Source: an uncultured Pirellula sp. (GTDB lineage Bacteria; Planctomycetota; Planctomycetia; Pirellulales; Pirellulaceae). From it: a stretch of 64,000 nt of DNA. The notes under the pieces are model-generated. The model was not told the origin of the DNA, made no database searches, and saw nothing but the letters and a program-made list of their open reading frames with translations. Where the stretch lies: NCBI GenBank assembly GCA_903892355.1, contig CAITIE010000108.1:62001-126000 (forward strand). The letters run 5' to 3'. This document shows positions 18,268 through 24,917 of the stretch, piece by piece; the first letter of the stretch is position 1, and each line of letters starts with the position of its first letter. The position numbers and the translations under genes are program-made.

Positions 18268-19260
18268 TTACTCCCATTTGCCACCGAGCGCTTCGGTAAC
18301 CGATTTGAAATTATGCAGGACCATCCCCTCGTAGGTTTCTGCGCCGGAACCGTTTGGCCCCAAGGCGTCCGAGTAGAGCTCTTCGCCGATGCGAAGAGTG
18401 AACCCACGAGCTGCGGCGCCTTCGATGATGGCATCGATCAATTTTCCTGCAACGCTGGATTCTTTAAAGACTGCAGGTATGGGGCCGCTAAGGATTAAAT
18501 CGATCAATTCCGGAATCCGAGAAAGGCTGGCTTCGGATGCCGTCGAGATCCCTTGAACACCTTCAACACGTAGTCCGTAACGCCTACCAAAATACTGGAA
18601 AGCGTCATGCGATGAAATCAAGACCCGTTGCGGCTGAGGGATGGTTGCGATCGAAGTTTTTCCTCGTTCATCGAGCCGCCTCAATCGTTCGCGAAGCTCA
18701 TTGCCTCGCGCGGTGAACTCGGCGGATGCCGACGGGATTTTCCATGCCAAGGTCCGTTCGATGGCTTGAGAGGCTCTCAACCATATCGATACATCCATCC
18801 AGATATGGGGGTCGATCGCGTCGGTGCCTGGTTCCCCGAGCAATTCGCCACGGGGAACCTCTGAGGCAAGCGCGACATGGACGCGACCATCGTCCGGTTG
18901 GATTTCCAGCAGATCCGCCATACGGCCTTCGAGTTTCAGTCCGTTGTAGAACACGATTTCGGAAGCCATGATGGCCACCACGTCATCCCGGATCGGTTTG
19001 TAGAGGTGTGGGTCAACGCCCGCGTTGATGAGTTGGGTAACATGCACAAGTTCTCCGCCGATTTGCCGAACAAGGTCTGCGATCATTCCTGTGGTCGCGA
19101 CCACTTTAACGCGAGCATCCGAGCGTGAGTTGTCGGCTGACCATTGGCAACCGGGAAGCAAAGGCAGTGCAACTCCGATGACCGGAGCAATGCCCAGCGT
19201 ACTCAGAAACGCTCTGCGGGTTTGGCTTGTATTGCCATGGGAAACAGCCGTCGGGTGCAT
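18268..19260 (-). CDS. Metal ABC transporter substrate-binding lipoprotein (ZnuA/TroA family)
   Basis: The protein binds Zn2+ or Mn2+ outside the cell for ABC import. The likely start ATG at 19260 gives a twin-arginine signal (RR at 15-16, TRRAFLSTLG) and a lipobox LLPGC with Cys at 38, so it is probably Tat-exported and lipid-anchored. Metal-site His blocks are GVDPHLYKP and DPHIWMD; SHDAFQYF and ELYSDALGPNGSGAETYEGM match the C-terminal lobe of the TroA family. An alternative start at 19329 would overlap bshB1 by about 60 bp and is less likely. It is 330 residues and lies 7 bp after bshB1. Confidence 0.9.
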   Translation of the reverse strand: MHPTAVSHGNTSQTRRAFLSTLGIAPVIGVALPLLPGCQWSADNSRSDARVKVVATTGMIADLVRQIGGELVHVTQLINAGVDPHLYKPIRDDVVAIMASEIVFYNGLKLEGRMADLLEIQPDDGRVHVALASEVPRGELLGEPGTDAIDPHIWMDVSIWLRASQAIERTLAWKIPSASAEFTARGNELRERLRRLDERGKTSIATIPQPQRVLISSHDAFQYFGRRYGLRVEGVQGISTASEASLSRIPELIDLILSGPIPAVFKESSVAGKLIDAIIEGAAARGFTLRIGEELYSDALGPNGSGAETYEGMVLHNFKSVTEALGGKWE

Positions 19261-19267
19261 GGAAGGA

Positions 19268-20002
19268 TCAAATGAGAGAGACAAGATCCGACATTCCCAG
19301 TGGTTCTTTGGAGGCAAACGGTTCGCCATAGCGAACGCCGATAGATCGTCCCCAGTGGGCAGCTTCTTCTCTCAACTGTTCAAGGAAAGACGGATCGCGA
19401 TCTTCTCGACCGGTGATGAACTGGCTTTGGTATGCGGCGACTGACGCAGATTTTTGGTCCCACGTTTCGCTGATATCCATAATCCACGCGGGCTGCGGAG
19501 CGAGCTTCAGATGGATGCAGTAGTAGTAGAAAACACGTTGTGGATGGAAGGGTGTTCCCGGCAGATCCGATTTGGTCAGCTTGCTCCAAAACCTGGCTCC
19601 TTCCACAAGCTCGGTAGCAGCAGTGTGGTCTGGATGCGCATCATACCAGTAGGGGGCGAATAGCCATCGCGGACGGGCGAGCCGAAACACCCCGGCCAAG
19701 CGATGCCGGTTTTCTAGGGAGGCTTCGAGGAAACGATTTTTCATCCCCAAATTCATGCGCCATTTGATACCGAGGGCAGCGGAAGCAACCTTCGTTTCTA
19801 TGGCGCGAATCTCTGGGGTTCCAAAGGGCGTGGGTTCGCCATCGGTCAAGTCGACGATGCCAACGTTCCAACCGCGTGCGATCATCTTTGCGATGGTGCC
19901 TCCCATTCCTAGTTCAGCATCATCGGGATGCGGGGCTACGACGAGAATATCCAAAGGTTCCGTTACATTCGGAAGATCGGGGTAGAGTGCATGGGCGCTC
20001 AT
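19268..20002 (-). CDS. bshB1: Bacillithiol biosynthesis deacetylase (BshB1-type, LmbE family)
   Basis: This 244-residue zinc-dependent N-acetylglucosaminyl deacetylase has the LmbE/PIG-L signature APHPDDAELGMGGT (about residues 22-36), whose HPDD supplies metal ligands and the base, and the third metal His in YDAHPDHTAA (about 119-128). ESLENRHR-like and SVAAYQSQF blocks match the BshB1 subgroup, which removes acetyl from GlcNAc-malate. Its start overlaps the coaB stop by 4 bp (ATGA), so the two are translationally coupled. Whether the product is bacillithiol depends on finding bshA and bshC elsewhere. A generic LmbE deacetylase is the alternative. Confidence 0.85.
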   Translation of the reverse strand: MSAHALYPDLPNVTEPLDILVVAPHPDDAELGMGGTIAKMIARGWNVGIVDLTDGEPTPFGTPEIRAIETKVASAALGIKWRMNLGMKNRFLEASLENRHRLAGVFRLARPRWLFAPYWYDAHPDHTAATELVEGARFWSKLTKSDLPGTPFHPQRVFYYYCIHLKLAPQPAWIMDISETWDQKSASVAAYQSQFITGREDRDPSFLEQLREEAAHWGRSIGVRYGEPFASKEPLGMSDLVSLI

Positions 20003-20652
20003 GACGCGGTACCTGATTGGGAGGGATCCATCAAATGCAACTGAATTAGCCCCATGATGTCGTGTGCAACTTGCTGCTTGGTGCCTTGGAACTGCCCGAC
20101 GATCTCGCCATCTTTGAGGATAACCTCGACGGAGTTGGATTCAGAGTTCATGGCATCAGCGCTGTTGGAAACGATCATATCGCAGCACTTCCGGCTCATT
20201 TTGACGATGGCTCGAAAGCGGATATCTTCGGTTTCGAGAGCAAAGCCGACCACCCATTGAGAACGTGATTTTGCTGCACCGAGGGTTGCAACAATGTCCG
20301 GGGTCTCGATGAGTTCTAAATGAAGCTTATGACCCGTCTTAGACATTTTTTGAGATTCGACGTGGGTCGGCATGTAATCGCAGGGTGCAGCGGCACCGAT
20401 GAGTCCATCGGCGGCTTGGAACTCGTGCGAGGTTACCTCCAACATCTCCGTGGTGGTGACCACTTGGATCACTTTCGCAGCAGCGGGGTAATCGACGGAT
20501 ACGGGGCCACTGATCACGACCACTTCGTGACCTCGTCGCAATGCGGCCTCCGCCAATGCCGCACCCATGCGACCACTGGAAGCGTTGGTGAGGTAGCGAA
20601 CGGGATCCAGGTATTGGCGAGTGGGACCGGAGGTGATCAGGATGCGAGCCAT
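19999..20652 (-). CDS. coaB: Phosphopantothenate-cysteine ligase (stand-alone CoaB)
   Basis: CoaB joins cysteine to 4'-phosphopantothenate using CTP, the second half of the usual bifunctional CoaBC (Dfp). The N-terminal ITSGPTRQYLDPVRYLTNAS, then SGRMGAALAEAA (about residues 5-38), is the CoaB nucleotide motif. GAAAPCDYMP lies near 86-95, and KMSRKCCDMIVSN near 148-160. At 217 residues it is only the CoaB domain. CoaC is a separate gene 6 bp upstream on the same strand, so the two may form a complex. Its stop overlaps bshB1. Confidence 0.92.
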   Translation of the reverse strand: MARILITSGPTRQYLDPVRYLTNASSGRMGAALAEAALRRGHEVVVISGPVSVDYPAAAKVIQVVTTTEMLEVTSHEFQAADGLIGAAAPCDYMPTHVESQKMSKTGHKLHLELIETPDIVATLGAAKSRSQWVVGFALETEDIRFRAIVKMSRKCCDMIVSNSADAMNSESNSVEVILKDGEIVGQFQGTKQQVAHDIMGLIQLHLMDPSQSGTAS

Positions 20653-20658
20653 CTCGGA

Positions 20659-21195
20659 CTACTCAAGCCATCGGCTGCATGATTGGAGAATGGTTTCCGG
20701 TTCGGACATGCGACCGATCCCTTGTCGGCGGCATGAGAGCCATCCTGTTTCGGGGCCAACCATGTGAACTCCGTCGTCGACCAGTTGTCGGATATGTCGC
20801 TGAACAGCGGGCTTGTCCCACATCGGCGTGCTCATCGCCGGAGCCATAACCACCGGGCACTGCATATTGAGGTACAGCGTCGCGAGAAGGTCATTAGCGA
20901 GACCGAGAGAGCAGCTGGCGAGTACTCTGGCCGTTGCCGGTGCGATCAGCAGAAGATCGCACTCTTGAGCAAGTTCAATGTGTGGGCCGAGCGGAAAGCG
21001 TGTATCAAAAGGATCCAGCACGGGGGATTTGCCGCAAAGCGCAGTAAACGTCGCGGTCCCGATAAATCGTGTAGCCCCATCGGTCATAACCACGCTAACA
21101 TCGTGTCCCGCTTGAACCCAACGGCTGACGACGGTCGCTGCTTTGTAGGCTGCGATGCCACCGGAAACACCAACGACAATCTTGCGACTGGACAT
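20659..21195 (-). CDS. coaC: Phosphopantothenoylcysteine decarboxylase (stand-alone CoaC)
   Basis: CoaC is an FMN flavoprotein that decarboxylates phosphopantothenoylcysteine in coenzyme A synthesis. GVSGGIAAYKA (about residues 8-18) is the flavodoxin-like start; GPHIELAQECDLLLIAPATA (about 70-89) holds the active-site His; VMAPAMSTPMW (about 115-125) is the PAMNxxMW substrate motif. At 178 residues it is a single-domain enzyme of the homo-oligomeric HFCD family. It precedes coaB by 6 bp and follows rpoZ by 32 bp, in the secG-led run. Confidence 0.93.
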   Translation of the reverse strand: MSSRKIVVGVSGGIAAYKAATVVSRWVQAGHDVSVVMTDGATRFIGTATFTALCGKSPVLDPFDTRFPLGPHIELAQECDLLLIAPATARVLASCSLGLANDLLATLYLNMQCPVVMAPAMSTPMWDKPAVQRHIRQLVDDGVHMVGPETGWLSCRRQGIGRMSEPETILQSCSRWLE

Positions 21196-21227
21196 GATGG
21201 TACTTCGACCGTTTCAAGGGTATCGGC

Positions 21228-21491
21228 TCAGACGTCCCCAGAATCGAGATCGAGCAAGTCGCCGAGATCTGGAGTTTCGCCGTAGGTTTTTAGTTCGCCG
21301 GTGGTGGTCAAGAAAATCTTGTCCTGGAGGATCTCTTGGATAACGATTTCCATTTTGTCCTCGGTGTTGATGTCGACCAACGGGCGACCACCACGATTGA
21401 GTTGGACCAATCGCTTTTGGATCAAGGTCGACAGTTTGAATCGTCCACCAACCTTGTTAACAATTGCTTCTTCTTTGAGCTCTTCGAGCAT
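21228..21491 (-). CDS. rpoZ: DNA-directed RNA polymerase subunit omega
   Basis: Omega helps fold and assemble RNA polymerase beta-prime. This 87-residue protein has [20 protein letters not shown], then LNRGGRPLV (about residues 11-39), equivalent to the conserved omega helix that contacts the polymerase. An acidic C-terminus follows ([12 protein letters not shown]). Its place between gmk and the CoaBC genes is the common bacterial order gmk-rpoZ-coaBC, which supports the assignment. Confidence 0.88.
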   Translation of the reverse strand: MLEELKEEAIVNKVGGRFKLSTLIQKRLVQLNRGGRPLVDINTEDKMEIVIQEILQDKIFLTTTGELKTYGETPDLGDLLDLDSGDV

Positions 21492-21518
21492 TCCAGCCTC
21501 ACTCTATTGGTACTAACT

Positions 21519-22091
21519 CTATTGGTACTGATGTAGCAAACCGCATAATGACTCGACCGTTGGATCGACATCGATGTTGATCAGTTCGTGACGATACAAA
21601 TGTCGGTAGGACATTTCTTCGGCGGCGACGTCGAGCCTGCGACGGATCACGTCTTCGGTTTCGGTAGCCCGACTCCGAAGTCGTCTTTCGAGTTCTTCCA
21701 TGGAGCCTGGGTGCACAAAAACCGTGATTGCGTCGGGTTCTTGTTCCAGAACTGCCATCGCTCCCTGAACATCAATCTCCAAGATTACCCACTTCCCTGC
21801 ATTTAGGCCAGCCGAAACCGTCGAACGGAGAGTTCCATACCAGTATCCTCGCCCAAAAACTTCCTTGCACTCCAAAAACTCCCCGTTTTGACGGCGATTT
21901 TCGAAATCTTTATCACTCAGGAAGTGGTAATGCACACCGTTCTGCTCCTCCGCCCTAGGTGGGCGCGTCGTGGCCGAGACGCTGAGCAATAGCGGAAGCG
22001 AGCACCGCTCCAGAAGCTTTTGGACAACCGTTGATTTTCCGGATCCGGAGGGGCCTGAGACGATGATGAGTTTGCCAGCGGACCGATTCAT
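21519..22091 (-). CDS. gmk: Guanylate kinase
   Basis: The enzyme phosphorylates GMP to GDP with ATP. This 190-residue protein has the P-loop IVSGPSGSGKSTV (about residues 9-21), the GMP-binding SVSATTRPPRAEEQNGVHYH (about 37-56), EVFGRGYWYGT (about 76-86), and ILEIDVQGAMAV (about 101-112). The gene lies 27 bp before rpoZ and 48 bp after yicC on the minus strand, a standard bacterial order. Confidence 0.96.
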   Translation of the reverse strand: MNRSAGKLIIVSGPSGSGKSTVVQKLLERCSLPLLLSVSATTRPPRAEEQNGVHYHFLSDKDFENRRQNGEFLECKEVFGRGYWYGTLRSTVSAGLNAGKWVILEIDVQGAMAVLEQEPDAITVFVHPGSMEELERRLRSRATETEDVIRRRLDVAAEEMSYRHLYRHELINIDVDPTVESLCGLLHQYQ

Positions 22092-22139
22092 GGCGGGAGG
22101 GGGGCAAAAAGAGATGATTGTGGATTGAGTTCGAGAGGA

Positions 22140-23018
22140 TTATTCGATGTTCTGGACTAATTCCCGCATCTGCTCGATGACAGTTTTAATGGAAACGACA
22201 TCATGGGCAATCGTCGCATCGTTGGCCTTGGAGCCGATGGTATTTGTCTCTCGGAACAACTCTTGGATTAGAAAATCAAGGCGTCTCCCTTGGGATTCGC
22301 TTTGCTTCATGGACTGCTGAAACTGCTCGAGGTGGCTCTCCAAGCGAACTAACTCCTCGCGAATATCGCAGCGGTCAGAGTGCTGAAGAACTTCGCGGAG
22401 AACATCGATTTCACTGGATGAGTGCCCTAGTTCAGCGAGGCTCGTTCGGACACGCGTTTCCAGTCGACGTCGATATTCATCGATGACCAAGGGGGCGCGT
22501 TCGAGGATATTCTGTCGAAACGAGCGGATTTGAAGAACACCATCTGTTAGCTGTTGGGCCATCGCATTCCCTTCGATGGCACGCATTCGATTGAGATCCG
22601 ATAATGCGTGCCGCAGCACCATTGTCACCGTTGCTTCGAGGGCTTCGATATCGTCAAAGCTGGGGCTGGAGAGGACGCCTGGAAGCTGCAGCAGGGAGCC
22701 GAGCTCTAATTGGATCGCGTGGCCACTCTCGCGGAGAAGCGAGGAGACTTGATCGATGTAGCTTTTGAGCGTTTCCAACTGGACTTGTGGTGCGATTCCT
22801 TGATTGGAGCTCCCAACTCGAATCGAAACGTTGACAGTACCTCTCCGAAGCGATTCACGAACGATTCCTTCGATCTTTGGATCCATCGAAGCAACAATGT
22901 CGGAAAGTCGCGTTGCAACTTTCAGGAATCGGTTATTGACGGTCCTAATCTCTACGTCGATCGACAATTCGCCATGGCTACCGGACGCGTGCCCGTGGCC
23001 TGTCATGCTCTGCAACAC
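22140..23018 (-). CDS. yicC: YicC family protein (putative endoribonuclease)
   Basis: YicC proteins are linked to stress survival and, in E. coli and Bacillus, to endoribonuclease activity. This 292-residue protein starts MLQSMTGHGHASG from GTG 23018 with AGGAGA about 9 bp upstream; family members typically start ML-SMTGFG. The C-terminal block FLIQELFRETNTIGSKANDA is the YicC/DUF1732 signature, with EEIDVLREVLQHSD-like text (SSEIDVLREVLQHSDR) before it. A longer open frame upstream is only the antisense of the secG tail. The gene sits between secG and gmk. Confidence 0.93.
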   Translation of the reverse strand: MLQSMTGHGHASGSHGELSIDVEIRTVNNRFLKVATRLSDIVASMDPKIEGIVRESLRRGTVNVSIRVGSSNQGIAPQVQLETLKSYIDQVSSLLRESGHAIQLELGSLLQLPGVLSSPSFDDIEALEATVTMVLRHALSDLNRMRAIEGNAMAQQLTDGVLQIRSFRQNILERAPLVIDEYRRRLETRVRTSLAELGHSSSEIDVLREVLQHSDRCDIREELVRLESHLEQFQQSMKQSESQGRRLDFLIQELFRETNTIGSKANDATIAHDVVSIKTVIEQMRELVQNIE

Positions 23019-23085
23019 TACGAAAATTCTCCTAGTGGATGAGCCGATAAGCGATGTTGCTCGCCCGAGCGGCGCGAAACATGCA

Positions 23086-23694
23086 TTACGGCCTTTCTGG
23101 TGTCGCTGGCGAGTCTGCTGGTGTCGCTGGCGAGTCTGCTGGTGGTGCTGGCTCTGCGGCAGGAGTAGCTGGCTCTGGAGCTGCAGCAGCGGACGCTGGG
23201 GGTTCCGAACCCGGTGCAGCCGGAGGTATGGTGTCCGATGGAGGTATGGCGGCTGGAGTCTCTGTTGCGGGAGCACCTAAGCCCGGCTGGGGGGCCGCCG
23301 AGCCCGACTCGGAGGTGCCTGGAATTGGAGCCAGGGGAGACACCGAGTTTACCGGATCGGAAGAGGGCAAGTCGCCGAACCCTGCCGAGCCAGCACCGAT
23401 CGTATTGACGGCCGATGGGTTGGCTTCGATGTCGCTTAGGTTTTCTGGGCGATACCATCGGCAAGCCAAAGCGCAGGTGAAGATCCACAAAAGAACGGCC
23501 ACCGCAGTGATGCGAGTGAAAATATCACCTGCCTTGACACCGAACGCGCTTTGGCCGCCCGCACCACCCAAGGCGCCGGTCAAACCGCCTCCCCTGCCTC
23601 TTTGCAGCAGGATAATCCCGATGATGAAAAAGGAGAGGATGAATAGCAAGGAGCCGAAAATGTACTGCGAAAGAACACCCAGGGGCATCAACAC
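23086..23694 (-). CDS. secG: Preprotein translocase subunit SecG with long Pro/Ala tail
   Basis: SecG is the small two-helix partner of SecYE. Helix 1 is [20 protein letters not shown] (about residues 10-29), then the conserved [14 protein letters not shown]...QSAFG (about 30-52), then helix 2 ([19 protein letters not shown], about 61-79). A further 120 residues rich in P, A, S and E follow, far beyond normal SecG and probably disordered. They end in a PADSPAT repeat (21-bp unit twice, 23098-23140). I start at GTG 23694 (GGAGAA 8 bp upstream); ATG 23688 is possible. It heads the nine-gene minus-strand run. Confidence 0.9.
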   Translation of the reverse strand: MLMPLGVLSQYIFGSLLFILSFFIIGIILLQRGRGGGLTGALGGAGGQSAFGVKAGDIFTRITAVAVLLWIFTCALACRWYRPENLSDIEANPSAVNTIGAGSAGFGDLPSSDPVNSVSPLAPIPGTSESGSAAPQPGLGAPATETPAAIPPSDTIPPAAPGSEPPASAAAAPEPATPAAEPAPPADSPATPADSPATPERP

Positions 23695-23768
23695 GTGAGG
23701 ACTTCTCCAAGCGAACAAAAAGGAGTGCGGTTAAAACTACTGACGAAGACCGCAAACAAAAACAGCCG

Positions 23769-23819
23769 TCGATCGAAAACAGTCATCGATCGAAAACAGT
23801 CATCGATCGAAAACAACCA
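23769..23819. repeat. 17-bp tandem repeat, three copies
   Basis: The unit tcgatcgaaaacagtca occurs twice perfectly and a third time as tcgatcgaaaacaacca, head to tail. The tcgatcga palindrome within each unit gives regularly spaced sites about 17 bp apart, on one face of the helix every second copy. It lies upstream of the secG-led operon. Confidence 0.85.
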
Positions 23820-24008
23820 GGTCGTGAGTGGCCAGCATGAATGCATGCAGACTCACGGACCTCGAAATTTACCAAACTCCAGGGAGGCTGTAGAGTCCGT
23901 AAACCCTTTCAATTCTTATAAGTTTAAGATTTTTCCGAGGTTTTTGCTCGCTGGATGGGTCTCTGGTTGGGGCGTAGGCTGGGGCGTCGTGGCGAACGGT
24001 ACCCGTTG

Positions 24009-24036
24009 TTGACACTCGAGGGAACTCTGGTACCTT
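24009..24036 (+). promoter_or_regulatory. Candidate sigma-70 promoter for the secreted Cys/Ala/Pro protein
   Basis: A perfect -35 hexamer TTGACA (24009-24014) is followed after 16 bp by TACCTT (24031-24036), a weak -10. It lies about 190 bp before the ATG at 24224. The -35 match is good; the -10 is poor, so this is tentative. Confidence 0.3.
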
Positions 24037-24223
24037 TCCGAAATACCCAAATTACGCAAAGCCCCTAATTGGAAAAGTCGTTGGTGTGGCTGAGTTGGCC
24101 CGCGAACCACGAAACCGCATGGACGGTAGGGCGAGGTACTGTGAAGCTCGATCCATGGTTACAGGATGTGCATCGAGGAGTTTTGTGTGGATCACGTTTA
24201 TTGTTCTCTCGGAGGAATTTCGA

Positions 24224-24742
24224 ATGATTAGAGTACGTTTTGCCGCTTTCGCGGTCGCTGCATTTGTTGTCAGCAGTTTTGGTTCGTTCGCGATGGCAGA
24301 TTGTGGCGGAAGCTCCAACTGCGGTGGTGGACGCACCGGTCTTCTCGCTCGTCTGCATGCGAAGAAGGAATCCTGTGGAGCAGCCAAGAGCTGCAATGGT
24401 GGTGGATTGCTCGCAAAGCTCCACGCCAAGAAGGCTGCTCGATGCTCGGGCGCTGCATCATCCTGCAGTGCACCAGCACCAGCTTGCGACCCAGCACCAG
24501 CTCCAACCGCTGATTGCGGTTGTGGCGAAACGGCTGTCGTTTCCCAAGCTGCTGCTCCATGCAGCAACTGTGGAACCACCGTCGATTCGGGAAGCATCAC
24601 CACCGCATCGGCTGTTCCACCAGCACCTGCTGCAGCAGCACCAGCAGCCGCAGCACCAGCTGCTCCTGCAGTTCCTGCCGCGCCCGCTGCTCCAGCAGCT
24701 CCAGCAGCTCCTGTCTCGCCAAGCGATGTTCCAAAGGCGTAA
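24224..24742 (+). CDS. Small secreted Cys-rich, Ala/Pro-tailed protein
   Basis: This 172-residue protein has a signal peptide (residues 1-25, cleaved near FAMA-DC). The mature part has Cys pairs (DCGGSSNCGGG, SCGAAKSC, CGCGETAV, CSNCG) and a duplicated element, GLLARLHAKKE and GLLAKLHAKKA. About 45 residues of Pro/Ala repeats end it. The GGAGGA ribosome-binding site 8 bp upstream of ATG 24224 fixes the start over an upstream in-frame codon. A strong terminator follows, so it is a single-gene unit and probably well expressed. Cys pairs suggest disulfides or metal binding in the cell envelope. No family is named. Confidence 0.77.
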   Translation: MIRVRFAAFAVAAFVVSSFGSFAMADCGGSSNCGGGRTGLLARLHAKKESCGAAKSCNGGGLLAKLHAKKAARCSGAASSCSAPAPACDPAPAPTADCGCGETAVVSQAAAPCSNCGTTVDSGSITTASAVPPAPAAAAPAAAAPAAPAVPAAPAAPAAPAAPVSPSDVPKA

Positions 24743-24827
24743 CTCGGTTACCCCAGGGGCAAGCTTGCTACTGGCTGGACTCTGTTTGAGCCTGGTTGGG
24801 GTAAGACAGAGATAGCTAACATCATTG

Positions 24828-24859
24828 AAAAAGCCTGAGGGATTTCCTCAGGCTTTTTT
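24828..24859 (+). terminator. Intrinsic terminator after the secreted protein gene
   Basis: Arms aaaaagcctgagg and cctcaggctttttt pair perfectly around gattt, ending in a T6 run. It lies 86 bp after the stop at 24742. The A-rich left arm could also stop minus-strand transcription coming from the protease gene. Confidence 0.92.
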
Positions 24860-24917
24860 CGTATTCATTTCCGCGACTGACAGAGCATGTCGGTGTCGAA
24901 CTTCGGTTCGGATCCTC

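Larger units (their letters stand above)
23695..24223. other. Intergenic region between divergent secG and secreted-protein genes
   Basis: This 529-bp gap holds three copies of a 17-bp direct repeat (23769-23819) nearer secG, and a candidate promoter (24009-24036) nearer the plus-strand gene. G/T-rich sequence (ggttggggcgtaggctgggg) lies at 23962-23981. No coding frame is convincing. Confidence 0.5.

Noticed and set aside
22140-23276. N-terminal extension of YicC (about 86 extra residues)
   Set aside because: The extension is antisense-like repeat text overlapping the secG end; GTG 23018 with AGGAGA and the MLQSMTGHG start fits the family.
23054-23698. 214-aa plus-strand frame rich in Gly and Ala
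   Set aside because: Antisense of secG, whose SecG helices and motif are clear on the minus strand.
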